The notes beneath the pieces are model-generated. The model saw nothing but the letters and a program-made list of their open reading frames with translations, was not told the DNA's origin and searched no databases. 64,000 bases of DNA from CAYNUJ01 sp964573255. GTDB lineage: Bacteria; Bacteroidota; Ignavibacteria; Ignavibacteriales; Melioribacteraceae. Location of the stretch: positions 9,656 through 73,655 of the forward strand of contig CAZNJB010000016.1 in the NCBI GenBank assembly GCA_964573255.1, in the 5' to 3' direction. Within the stretch, counting starts at the first letter, position 1, and the number at the start of each line of letters is the position of its first letter. Both the position numbers and the translations under genes were made by a program. Positions 16,639 to 24,812 of this stretch are shown here, in pieces.

Positions 16639-17922
16639 TTAAAACTTCATTCCTGATAAAAACTCTAAATTAGCAACTGTTTTTTGATAATTGCTTCTGA
16701 TTTTATATAACATTATTTCAATCTGATATAAACGGTTTTGTGAGTCTATAACATTCAAAAAGTCAACATCGCCAACTTGATAGCTGGCAAGTGCAGCTTT
16801 TAATGATTGTTCTGCTTGAGGGATTAATCCTTCTTCAAAAAGTTTTTCCCTTTCACTTAATTCTTTCAATTTGGAAGTAATTGAACCGAATGCCTTTCTT
16901 AACAATTGAATGGATGTTTCAAATTTATTTTTAAATACTTCCTGATTGTACTTAGCCTCTTCAACCTTCGCATCAACCTTTCCACCATAATTTAACGGAA
17001 GATTAATGCCCACAAAAAAGCTCACGAAATCGTTTAAATTGGTATTAGTCTTCGCCAGCTCGTCCCTTTGGGAATATTGAAGCCTGATGTTAAAATTCGG
17101 GTAGTAATCAAATTCAGCTAACTTTTCTTTTACCTTGAATTTTTCTTCGGCTAATTTTATTTGCTTAAGGAAGGGTCTGTTTTCCACACTTAGCTTAACG
17201 AGACTATCAACACTAATATTTGAATAATCTACTCCCTCCAATTCCGAAGTTTCTATGGGAGAATCAGAATCATAAAGCAGCAAAGCGTTGAGCTCAGCTA
17301 ATTTCGCTCTTTCTTCCCCTTTCAACTCTTCAAGTTTGTCGTTGATTCTCGTAATTTCAAGAGCCACTTTCACTAAATTTTGTTGACTTGCTCTCGAAAC
17401 AGCATATTTGGTTTGAACCACCTTCTCTATACTTTTAAGCAACTCGCGGTTCTTATATGTAATATCAATAGCTTTTCTAACAAAGCTTAATTCAAAATAG
17501 AGTTGCTTAACATTTTTTATTAATTCATTCGTCGCGTCTCTGTATTCCTCGGAAATAATTTCAACATCTTTCGCTTTGAATTTTCCCGCAGTTTCCAATT
17601 TTCCGGGGAAAGGAATTGCTTGACTCAGAGATGCTACCTTACCCGTCATAGGTTCTTGAGTAAAAGAAAAACTATTAACGGGTAAATTATTTAGCCCTAA
17701 AACCAGCAGCGGATCGCTCAAATTTGATACTTGAGGAATTACCGATTCTGCAGATTTACGCTTCGAATTTATGAGATTTAATCGCGGGCTAACTTCAATT
17801 GCCCGAGAAATCAACTTATCCAGCTTTTCATCTTGCTGAATTTTTTGAGCTGGCGCTTTAGCTGGAAATGAAATTACTAATAGCGCCATAACTGCAAAAA
17901 GAAATTTGTTTAATTTGAACAT
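16639..17922 (-). CDS. TolC-family outer-membrane efflux channel (CusC role)
   Basis: 427 residues from the ATG at 17922. The reading frame stays open 27 codons further upstream, but the signal peptide begins at MFKLNKFLFAVMALLVISFPAKA, so the shorter start is chosen; an AAGGTTG ribosome-like site lies before it. The body has two outer-membrane-factor repeats with long amphipathic helices (about 100-235 and 290-410), as in TolC/CusC. There is no N-terminal lipobox Cys, unlike E. coli CusC. It is the first gene after the sigma-54 promoter and is followed 24 bases later by cusB, so it provides the outer-membrane exit for the pump. Confidence 0.92.
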   Translation of the reverse strand: MFKLNKFLFAVMALLVISFPAKAPAQKIQQDEKLDKLISRAIEVSPRLNLINSKRKSAESVIPQVSNLSDPLLVLGLNNLPVNSFSFTQEPMTGKVASLSQAIPFPGKLETAGKFKAKDVEIISEEYRDATNELIKNVKQLYFELSFVRKAIDITYKNRELLKSIEKVVQTKYAVSRASQQNLVKVALEITRINDKLEELKGEERAKLAELNALLLYDSDSPIETSELEGVDYSNISVDSLVKLSVENRPFLKQIKLAEEKFKVKEKLAEFDYYPNFNIRLQYSQRDELAKTNTNLNDFVSFFVGINLPLNYGGKVDAKVEEAKYNQEVFKNKFETSIQLLRKAFGSITSKLKELSEREKLFEEGLIPQAEQSLKAALASYQVGDVDFLNVIDSQNRLYQIEIMLYKIRSNYQKTVANLEFLSGMKF

Positions 17923-18046
17923 TTTTACAACCTTTATTTTTTTGAAAGTTTTAATAGAATTAGGATTATGGTACCAACAAAAATTATATAAAATATTAAC
18001 CATGCTAAACTTGTCATTGTATAACCTAAAAATTTTAATATTAGCA

Positions 18047-18061
18047 GCAAACAGTGTGCCA
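18047..18061 (-). promoter_or_regulatory. Sigma-54 (-24/-12) promoter of the efflux operon
   Basis: Read on the minus strand the bases are TGGCAC-ACTGT-TTGC, an exact match to the sigma-54 consensus TGGCAC-N5-TTGC with the required GG and GC dinucleotides ten bases apart. It lies about 125 bases before the chosen tolC-like start and between that gene and an NtrC-type activator carrying GAFTGS. Transcription would begin near 18035. This is the best-supported promoter in the window. Confidence 0.88.
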
Positions 18062-18074
18062 ATTTAAATTGGCA
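18057..18074. repeat. Perfect 18-bp palindrome overlapping the sigma-54 -24 element
   Basis: TGCCAATTTAAATTGGCA is its own reverse complement. Its left arm contains the complement of the -24 element. It could be an operator whose occupant would block sigma-54 polymerase, or a chance result of the AT-rich spacer. The position makes it worth noting. Confidence 0.6.
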
Positions 18075-18114
18075 TAAAACGTTAAAAAATTGACTTTTAG
18101 CGGGTATTAGAAGA

Positions 18115-18142
18115 GTTAAATTTTTTAAATAAATTAAAAAAT
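18115..18142. terminator. AT-only hairpin after the sigma-54 regulator gene
   Basis: TTAAATTTTTTAAAT and AAATTAAAAAATTTAA form an inverted repeat made only of A and T directly after the regulator gene's stop. It may act as a weak terminator, or as a bent upstream region for the sigma-54 promoter. Stability is low because there is no GC pair. Confidence 0.3.
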
Positions 18143-19498
18143 TTAATTTTTTGAGGATTTGATGGAATAGTTCTCAATTTTAGAATAAAGCGTCGGGAGT
18201 GAAATTCCCAGTACTTTAGCAGCTTTTGGTTTATCCCAATTCAAATTATTGAGCACTTTAGTAATATGAAGTTTTTCGACTTCGGCAAGAGATAGATTTG
18301 CACTATAATCATTACCGGAGTTCAAATCGGAAGTTCCCCTCAATAAAATATTCTCTTCTTCGAGCACATCGGATGTGGAAAGAACTACAGCCTGCATTAG
18401 AGTATTTTCCAATTCTCTCACATTCCCGGGCCAATTATAATTTAGCAGTTTATTCATAGAACTCTGGGGAATTTTTGTAACATTTTTATGCAATTCCCTG
18501 TTAATTTTTTTGAGGAGATAATTTACCAAGAGTGGTATATCGCTACTCCTTTCTCTTAACGGCGGTAAGTCGATTCTTACAACACTAAGCCTGAAAAAGA
18601 GATCTTCCCTAAATTTATTTTCTTGTACAAGTTCTTCAAGATTTTTATTTGTCGCCGCAACAATTCGAGCTTTTAACGGAATAGAGAACTCTCCTCCAAC
18701 TCTTTCAAATTCCTTTTCCTGTAATACTCTTAACAGTTTTACCTGCAATGAAGGCGATATTTCGGATATCTCATCCAAAAAAATTGTACCCTCTCCGGCT
18801 AATTCAAATTTACCTTTTTTATCTTTTACAGAACCGGTAAACGCTCCTTTAACGTGTCCGAATAATTCACTTTCGAGTAGTGATTCGCTTAATGCGGTGC
18901 AGTTTACGCCTATAAACGGCTCATCCTGTGTTATACCGCTGTAATGGATTGCCTTTGCAACTAACTCTTTTCCCGTTCCGCTTTCTCCATATATTAATGT
19001 AGTTACTCTATTACTAGCAACTTGACCTATCCTTTTGTAAACCTGCTTCATCGCAGGAGTTTTACCGATAATTTCATTTTTAATTTTAAATTCTTCATCC
19101 GGGTCGGTAACAAATTTTTTCAATTTTTCGGATAATCTTCTGTTTTCGAGCGCTCGATTTACAATAATTTCCAACTTGTTGATTTCAATCGGTTTTTCTA
19201 AATAATCATACGCGCCTTTTTGAATAGCCTGAATAGTCGTTTGCATATCATCATAAGCTGTCATTAAAATTACAATCACTTCCTCGTTTATTTTCTTTAT
19301 CTCTTCCAACAGCTCAATTCCTGTAATCTCAGGCATTCTTATATCACTTAATACAATATCTGGCAAATATTTTTTAACCGCCTCTAATCCTTCTTTACCA
19401 TTGGAGGCACTGAGGGTTTCGAAATTTTTCCTTTTGAAAAATCCTACCAAAGTTTCTCTAATCGAACGGTCGTCATCAATAATTAAAATTTTTGCCAT
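18143..19498 (-). CDS. Sigma-54-dependent response regulator (NtrC/ZraR family)
   Basis: 451 residues in three domains. The receiver (1-120) has the DDD acidic pocket, phospho-acceptor Asp in LPDIVLSDIRMP (about 53) and K in EKPIE. The AAA+ domain (about 145-380) has Walker A GESGTGKE, the sigma-54 contact loop GAFTGS and Walker B GTIFLDEI. The Fis-type helix-turn-helix is at the C-terminus (about 405-445, AAKVLGISLPTLYSKIENY). All parts needed to activate sigma-54 polymerase are present. It follows its kinase gene by 14 bases. Its nearest target is the consensus -24/-12 site just downstream of its own gene, so it most likely controls the Cus operon in response to metal. Confidence 0.95.
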   Translation of the reverse strand: MAKILIIDDDRSIRETLVGFFKRKNFETLSASNGKEGLEAVKKYLPDIVLSDIRMPEITGIELLEEIKKINEEVIVILMTAYDDMQTTIQAIQKGAYDYLEKPIEINKLEIIVNRALENRRLSEKLKKFVTDPDEEFKIKNEIIGKTPAMKQVYKRIGQVASNRVTTLIYGESGTGKELVAKAIHYSGITQDEPFIGVNCTALSESLLESELFGHVKGAFTGSVKDKKGKFELAGEGTIFLDEISEISPSLQVKLLRVLQEKEFERVGGEFSIPLKARIVAATNKNLEELVQENKFREDLFFRLSVVRIDLPPLRERSSDIPLLVNYLLKKINRELHKNVTKIPQSSMNKLLNYNWPGNVRELENTLMQAVVLSTSDVLEEENILLRGTSDLNSGNDYSANLSLAEVEKLHITKVLNNLNWDKPKAAKVLGISLPTLYSKIENYSIKSSKN

Positions 19499-19512
19499 AT
19501 GAATACCATAAA

Positions 19513-21603
19513 TTATTTGAATCTCAAATTAAAAATAGTTTTCCCTTTTTCCGAACTTAAAAGACGAATACTTGCATTATGCTGTTCCATAATTTTTTGA
19601 GCAATTGCAAGCCCAAGTCCGGTTCCGGAAGCTTTGAATGTTATAAACGGTTGGAAAATCAGATTTTGATCTTTTTCGGGGATTCCCTTACCTGAATCTT
19701 CTACAAACACATCAATTCCTTCAGGCGACTTCCTTGAATATATCTTTATTGTTCCTTCATCATCAATTGCTTCAATAGAATTTGTTAATAAATTCATAAA
19801 TACTTGATATATCTTCTGCTTGTCAACTATTAGTTCCTCTTCGTTCAAATCATTGTGAAAAATAATATGCTTACCGTTCGCAGAAATATTTGAAATCACT
19901 TCATCAACCAATTTCTTAATCTTAATCGGTTGAAGATTCAATTCACTTTGCCGCGAGAATAGGAGAACTTCTTTAGCGAGATTATTTAATCTGTTGATTT
20001 CCCTGTTGATAATTTTAAATGAATTATGATCCTCTTCGTCGAATTGACGACCGGATAACAAAATATCAACATTCATCTTGATAGATGTCAGAGGAGTTTT
20101 AATTTCGTGTGCAAGAACGGCAGCCATTTTTCCCAATTCTGCAAGTTTTTCCGTTTCAAATAACTGTCGTTCGAGTAATTTCAATGCTGTGATGTCCACT
20201 TCCACAATTATAAAAGCCGGAGTTGTATCCTCCAGAATAAAATTAGTAATCGAAATTAATAATACATTTTTTGAACCGTCTTGGCAATCAACATTAATTT
20301 CACTTTCAAAATCTTCAAAATTTTCAAGGGAGGAAATGATCCTTTCATAATCCTCCTTGCTCATGATTTTATCATATAGAGGTAAAACCTGATCACCTTT
20401 GGATAGGTTTTGCGTTAAAGCGTGAAATCTGGAGAATTTTTGATTGGCTTCAATGATTTTATAATCACCGTTCAATATACAGATACCTGCATTTGAATAT
20501 TCTATTGCTTTTAAGAGCAGGGATATATGTCGCTGTTGCTTTTTCAACTCTATCCTGTCTTCATTTAATTTTTGAGACATCGAGTTAAACGTATCGACCA
20601 ATTCCCCGATCTCATCGTTCGAATTATAATTCACCTTAATTCCAAAGTTCCCTTTTTTTATCTCCTCAGCTTTCTCTTTTATTTTAGTTATCGGATCAGC
20701 AATTAGTTTAACTATTACGAAAGCCATTGTAATACTTACAATTATACCGCTCAATAGGCTAAGGATAAAATACTTCTCCCACAATTCCGCGGTATTCACC
20801 CCTAATACAACTCTGCCAAGCGGTATTTGAAATAGAATAATGATTATGGGAACGATAATTAAAGCTGAAAAGATAACTTTTTTAGTTATGCTGAAAGAGT
20901 GCAATTTTTCTGTTACAACGGGGAAAAGATTAAACTTTCCGATACCGATTGTTGTAAATAGAATTACACCCGCAATAAATGAAGTGGGACTGATTTCAAC
21001 TAAATAGTAAAAACCTAAAATCCAAGGCAATATCAAGCCGAATGTGGCAGCAAGTATATTTGTAACTATTAACCCGACAATAAACAGAATAATCTGCTTC
21101 TTCTTTTCAGGATCCTTTTGCTCTAAAAATTTCTTCACCAGTATTATTACGTTAAAAGCCAATAGAATACCGTACCAGGTTAGGAATAGGTAATAATGCT
21201 TTGTGTAATGCGCTTGGAACTTTCCGGAATGTGAGTGCGACTCTAATAAAAACCAATTACTCCAAATTCCGTAAAGCATTAATAATGACGGCACCAGAAT
21301 AACCAGTTGAAGTATATGCGATACTTTTTTCTCTTCCGGGAAATAGATGGAAAAGAATGTGAGCGATAATAAAATTAATAACAAGAAAGAATGGCAAGAT
21401 TGATCCAAAATCGTTACATCGGAATCTCTTATAAATAAGAAATGCACACCATGGGAAATCAGATAACCTATAATCAACAGCATAGTCATAATATATAATC
21501 TAGCCGTAGTATGGAGAGTATCCCTCGCATAAATAATATATATTATTCCTATACTTGCAAAAATTGAAGCTACTAACAATATCTCACTGATAAATTTCGG
21601 CAT
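19513..21603 (-). CDS. Membrane sensor histidine kinase with 7-8 N-terminal helices, HAMP and PAS
   Basis: 696 residues. The first 300 are a series of about eight hydrophobic helices with short loops and a His-rich loop (SHSHSGKFQAHYTKHYY, about 120-137), instead of the periplasmic domain of ZraS/CusS. A HAMP linker (about 300-350), a PAS domain (about 360-470), a HisKA dimerisation helix with phospho-acceptor His in LAHEIKTPLTSI (about 495) and the HATPase domain with NSIEAI, DSGKGIPE and GTGLGLAI follow. It pairs with the NtrC-type regulator downstream. The His-rich loop could be the metal-sensing part (inference). Confidence 0.93.
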   Translation of the reverse strand: MPKFISEILLVASIFASIGIIYIIYARDTLHTTARLYIMTMLLIIGYLISHGVHFLFIRDSDVTILDQSCHSFLLLILLSLTFFSIYFPEEKKVSHILQLVILVPSLLMLYGIWSNWFLLESHSHSGKFQAHYTKHYYLFLTWYGILLAFNVIILVKKFLEQKDPEKKKQIILFIVGLIVTNILAATFGLILPWILGFYYLVEISPTSFIAGVILFTTIGIGKFNLFPVVTEKLHSFSITKKVIFSALIIVPIIIILFQIPLGRVVLGVNTAELWEKYFILSLLSGIIVSITMAFVIVKLIADPITKIKEKAEEIKKGNFGIKVNYNSNDEIGELVDTFNSMSQKLNEDRIELKKQQRHISLLLKAIEYSNAGICILNGDYKIIEANQKFSRFHALTQNLSKGDQVLPLYDKIMSKEDYERIISSLENFEDFESEINVDCQDGSKNVLLISITNFILEDTTPAFIIVEVDITALKLLERQLFETEKLAELGKMAAVLAHEIKTPLTSIKMNVDILLSGRQFDEEDHNSFKIINREINRLNNLAKEVLLFSRQSELNLQPIKIKKLVDEVISNISANGKHIIFHNDLNEEELIVDKQKIYQVFMNLLTNSIEAIDDEGTIKIYSRKSPEGIDVFVEDSGKGIPEKDQNLIFQPFITFKASGTGLGLAIAQKIMEQHNASIRLLSSEKGKTIFNLRFK

Positions 21604-21879
21604 TCTTACATTATTTGATAATTATTATTAATTGAAAAATAATCATTTAATTCTCTTGGTACAATTATTGTTCCATAATCTGTAATACTACATATAAGTT
21701 TAATTATGGTTATTATTCTTTTAGAGTTTATTTAATAAAAAGATGCAACAATAATCAAAACAGGAATTATCTTCATTATTGTCATCTAAAAAATCAAAAG
21801 TCCTGAAATTGGAATAATATCCAATAGGAGAAATTAAATTCAATTATTTAAAAATGTTTTAAAAAATTTAAATTATATA

Positions 21880-22503
21880 ATGACAAACTTATCAAACACA
21901 CGAACAAATAAAATCCAAAGGCGGTACAATCGCTATTCTTATTTTTATGATTTTTTTGAATCTCCTATGGAAATCTTTTTCGGAAAGTACCGAAAGAAAT
22001 TAATATCGCAAGCCGTAGGAGATATTCTGGAAGTGGGAGTAGGAACGGGAAATAATTTAAAATATTATTCTTCTTCTCAGGACGTTATTGCTATTGACTT
22101 TAGTGAAGGAATGTTGTCGAAAGCAATTAGAAAAAATACCAATAATGTTAAATTGTCTTTGATGGATGTCGAAAAGTTAGAATTCCCGGCAGAAAGTTTT
22201 GATACCGTAATAACTACATTTGTTTTCTGTTCAGTACCCCATCCGATTGAAGGGTTGAAAGAAATTAAGCGTGTATTAAAGCCGGATGGTAAACTTTTAA
22301 TGTTAGAACATGTAGGTTCAAAAAAATTCCCTTTTAACAAACTAATGAATTTATTAAATCCGATTACGGTTTTCTTCTTTGGATATAATATTAATAGGGA
22401 CACGTCACAAAATATAATTAAAGCCGGATTGGAAATAGAAAAAGAAGAGAACTTATTCATGGATATTTTGAAAATGTATAAAGTACGAAAACTTCGAGAA
22501 TAA
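21880..22503 (+). CDS. Class I SAM-dependent methyltransferase (UbiE/PmtA-like)
   Basis: 207 residues with the Rossmann methyltransferase motifs: motif I DILEVGVGTGNN (about 47-58), the acidic end of strand 2 in VIAIDFSEGML, motif II DTVITTFVFCSV and motif III LKPDGKLLMLEH. Length and the N-terminal RYNRYSYFYDFFE resemble small phospholipid or quinone methyltransferases. The substrate cannot be read from the sequence. It begins a plus-strand set with the YHS and TerB-like genes, divergent from the sensor kinase. Confidence 0.88.
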   Translation: MTNLSNTRTNKIQRRYNRYSYFYDFFESPMEIFFGKYRKKLISQAVGDILEVGVGTGNNLKYYSSSQDVIAIDFSEGMLSKAIRKNTNNVKLSLMDVEKLEFPAESFDTVITTFVFCSVPHPIEGLKEIKRVLKPDGKLLMLEHVGSKKFPFNKLMNLLNPITVFFFGYNINRDTSQNIIKAGLEIEKEENLFMDILKMYKVRKLRE

Positions 22504-22532
22504 AAATCTGATAAATAATTGAGAGGAAATAA

Positions 22533-22757
22533 ATGTATAACGATGAAATAACTTTCGATCCCGTATGCGGTATGGAAGTGAGAACTAACTTTAAGAATAA
22601 CAATGAACTAACTATTAATTATAAAAACAACACATATTACTTTTGCTCAATTTTTTGCAGCGAAACGTTCAAAGCAAATCCCGAATTTTTTATTAACCAA
22701 TTAAAATCACAATATAAAAGTAATTTCGATGAAGATGAAGATGACGATAGAAGATAA
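22533..22757 (+). CDS. YHS-domain protein
   Basis: 74 residues, almost entirely one YHS domain: FDPVCGMEV, YKNNTYYFCSIFCSETF and NPEFFI. YHS domains bind metal through the paired Cys and commonly occur in or beside copper and other heavy-metal ATPases, which fits the nearby metal island. It has a good AGAGGAAA ribosome site. The C-terminus is an acidic tail (NFDEDEDDDRR) encoded over the start of the next gene. Confidence 0.88.
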   Translation: MYNDEITFDPVCGMEVRTNFKNNNELTINYKNNTYYFCSIFCSETFKANPEFFINQLKSQYKSNFDEDEDDDRR

Positions 22758-23064
22758 GAGTAATTTTTTAAGGGGCTTTCTTATATTAATAAGAAAGGAT
22801 AATATACTTGAAGATGAAGAAAAAAAGATGGCTATGATCATTGGAAAGCACTTTGGATTCAGTGAATCATTTTGTGAAACAGCAATTAACGAATTATTAG
22901 AAAATGAATTCATATCGGAAAAACCGCCTGTCTTCTCCAATCAGTTAATAGCCCGCTTTTTTTTAGATGAATCAAAAAATATCTTAATGCAAATTCATGG
23001 CATTAACATTGACGAAAAAATTTGGCTCAAACAAATTGCGAAGGCGAATAATATTATTTTATAA
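22741..23064 (+). CDS. TerB-like small acidic/helical protein
   Basis: 107 residues from the ATG at 22741; two more in-frame starts lie up to 12 bases earlier. It overlaps the end of the YHS gene by 17 bases. The sequence is alpha-helical with ILIRKDNILEDEEKKMAMIIGKHFGF, resembling the Asp/Glu-rich first helices of TerB-type (tellurite-resistance-related) domains that may bind metal ions. The match is weak and based on pattern only. Confidence 0.55.
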   Translation: MTIEDKSNFLRGFLILIRKDNILEDEEKKMAMIIGKHFGFSESFCETAINELLENEFISEKPPVFSNQLIARFFLDESKNILMQIHGINIDEKIWLKQIAKANNIIL

Positions 23065-23095
23065 ATGTTGAATGTTGATGTACGGAATATCTGAA

Positions 23096-24163
23096 TCATT
23101 TTTTTAGATCGAAATAAAATTCAGAACCCTCTCCTAATTTCGATTTAACCTTTAGTTGAGAGCCATGCGCTTCAATTATATGCTTTGCAATTGCAAGCCC
23201 AAGTCCCGTTCCTGAAACATTACTCTCCCTGTCTCTTTTGGTACGGTAAAAGCGTTCAAAAATACGATCAATCTCTTTAGGGGGAATACCCAAACCGTTA
23301 TCTTTTACGCTTATCATTACTCTCTTTCCCAAATCTTCTGTATAAATTTCGATCAACTCATTAGGATTATATTTTACTGCATTCGAAATCAAATTAACGA
23401 GTACATTCTTTAACCGGGCTTTATCCCCAAGCACTTCAAGCTTTGCCGGTACAGGGTGTAATTTTAGTACTTTCCCTTTATCTTCAACGAAAGACGACAT
23501 CTCTTTGTGAATGCCAGTTAAATATTCTTTCAAATTAAAATAGCGGAAACTCATCATCATTTCGCCCGCTTCAATCATCGATATTTCAATTAAATCATTT
23601 AAGAGCTGATTCAAATTATTCAAATGTTTTGAGGCTTTTTCAAGAAAGCGGACGTTTACATTATTATCGTGTATTGCCCCGTTCATCAATGTTTCGATAT
23701 AACCTTGAATGGCAAATATAGGCGTTCTCAATTCGTGAGAAACATTTCCTAAAAATTGTGAGCGTGCTTTTGAGAGTTGCGATACTTTTCTTTCCTGTTC
23801 TTTTATTTCAGCTAAATATAATTTTAATTCTTCCCTCAGTTCCTCATTCAAATCGCTTAGTACCAAATTATCCAATTCTTCAATCTCTTTGAAAATTATT
23901 TTTCTGATGATTTCATCGAGCTGGTTAAATTCTTCGAAGTACTTTTTAATAAAATAATAGGCGAAAAATAATGTGAAGCAAGTAAGCGAAACTACAAGGA
24001 ATAGAAAAATATCTAGTTGAAACGGGAAAAAGAGGATATAAAATAGAAGTATAATCAAAGGCAGAAGGCTCAATTTGCCAATTAATTTAACGGCTATTTT
24101 TACCCTGCTAAAGTTCTTAATCTTCCGTTTTAAATTTATATCCAACACCTTTGATTGTTTCAA
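23096..24163 (-). CDS. PhoR-like sensor histidine kinase
   Basis: 355 residues with two membrane helices close together (about 31-48 and 52-72) and no sizeable periplasmic domain. A coiled region is followed by HisKA with the phospho-acceptor in GNVSHELRTPIF (about 138) and the HATPase domain with NLISNAVKYN, DNGLGIPP and SGTGLGLAIAKH. It overlaps the response regulator gene by 47 bases, so the true start may be a little further in. It terminates the xseA-dxs operon. With almost no external part it may sense membrane state or a partner protein. Confidence 0.9.
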   Translation of the reverse strand: MKQSKVLDINLKRKIKNFSRVKIAVKLIGKLSLLPLIILLFYILFFPFQLDIFLFLVVSLTCFTLFFAYYFIKKYFEEFNQLDEIIRKIIFKEIEELDNLVLSDLNEELREELKLYLAEIKEQERKVSQLSKARSQFLGNVSHELRTPIFAIQGYIETLMNGAIHDNNVNVRFLEKASKHLNNLNQLLNDLIEISMIEAGEMMMSFRYFNLKEYLTGIHKEMSSFVEDKGKVLKLHPVPAKLEVLGDKARLKNVLVNLISNAVKYNPNELIEIYTEDLGKRVMISVKDNGLGIPPKEIDRIFERFYRTKRDRESNVSGTGLGLAIAKHIIEAHGSQLKVKSKLGEGSEFYFDLKK

Positions 24164-24812
24164 TTAAATAAGCAAATTCACCAAGTTTTTCACGAATTTT
24201 CCTAACGTGAACATCTACTGTTCTATCGACAACAAAAATGTCCGTTCCCCAAACTTTCTCCAGAATTTCCTCCCTCGAAAATACCTTGTTGGGAACGGAT
24301 GCCAGAAGGGTTAAAATTTCAAATTCTTTCTTAGGAAAAAATTCAGCTCTGCCGTCAATTGTTACGGAAAAATTCCTTCTATTTATTTGAATAACACCGA
24401 TAGTCAATTCCGGAGGCAGAATTTTTTCTTCGTTTACATTTACTCTGCGCAAATTAGCCCTAACTCGCGCAAGTAATAAATTTGGTGAAATTGGTTTTTT
24501 GATATAATCGTTTCCGCCTAAATCAAGTCCTTTCAATTCATCAATTTCGCTCGTTCTGGCGGTAAGAAAAATTACGGGGATTTCTTTGTAATATTTATGT
24601 TCTCGGATTCTGCGGCATACTTCAAAACCATCCAGTTTAGGCATATTGACGTCAAGAAGTATAATATCCGGCTTTGTTTTTAATTTTTCTAAAGCTTCCA
24701 CCCCATCGGTTGCTTGAATTACTTCATAATCGTTAGCCTCTAAATTATATGAGAGAAATTCAAGAATATCTTCTTCGTCATCGACGAGGAGGATTTTTAT
24801 TTTATCATTCAT
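24117..24812 (-). CDS. PhoB/OmpR-family response regulator
   Basis: 231 residues: receiver domain (1-120) with DDEED, phospho-acceptor Asp in PDIILLDVNMP (about 53), T in FLTAR and K in YIKKPI, followed by a winged-helix DNA-binding domain (about 130-230) ending VRKIREKLGEFAYLIETIKGVGYKF, the OmpR/PhoB hallmark. It overlaps the oxidoreductase gene by 8 bases and the kinase gene by 47. Target genes are not visible. Confidence 0.94.
   Translation of the reverse strand: MNDKIKILLVDDEEDILEFLSYNLEANDYEVIQATDGVEALEKLKTKPDIILLDVNMPKLDGFEVCRRIREHKYYKEIPVIFLTARTSEIDELKGLDLGGNDYIKKPISPNLLLARVRANLRRVNVNEEKILPPELTIGVIQINRRNFSVTIDGRAEFFPKKEFEILTLLASVPNKVFSREEILEKVWGTDIFVVDRTVDVHVRKIREKLGEFAYLIETIKGVGYKFKTED

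Noticed and set aside
21657..21671. TGGTAC-N5-TTGT as a second sigma-54 promoter for the methyltransferase set
   Set aside because: Two consensus bases are wrong, including the C of the essential -12 GC, and it lies over 200 bases from the gene.
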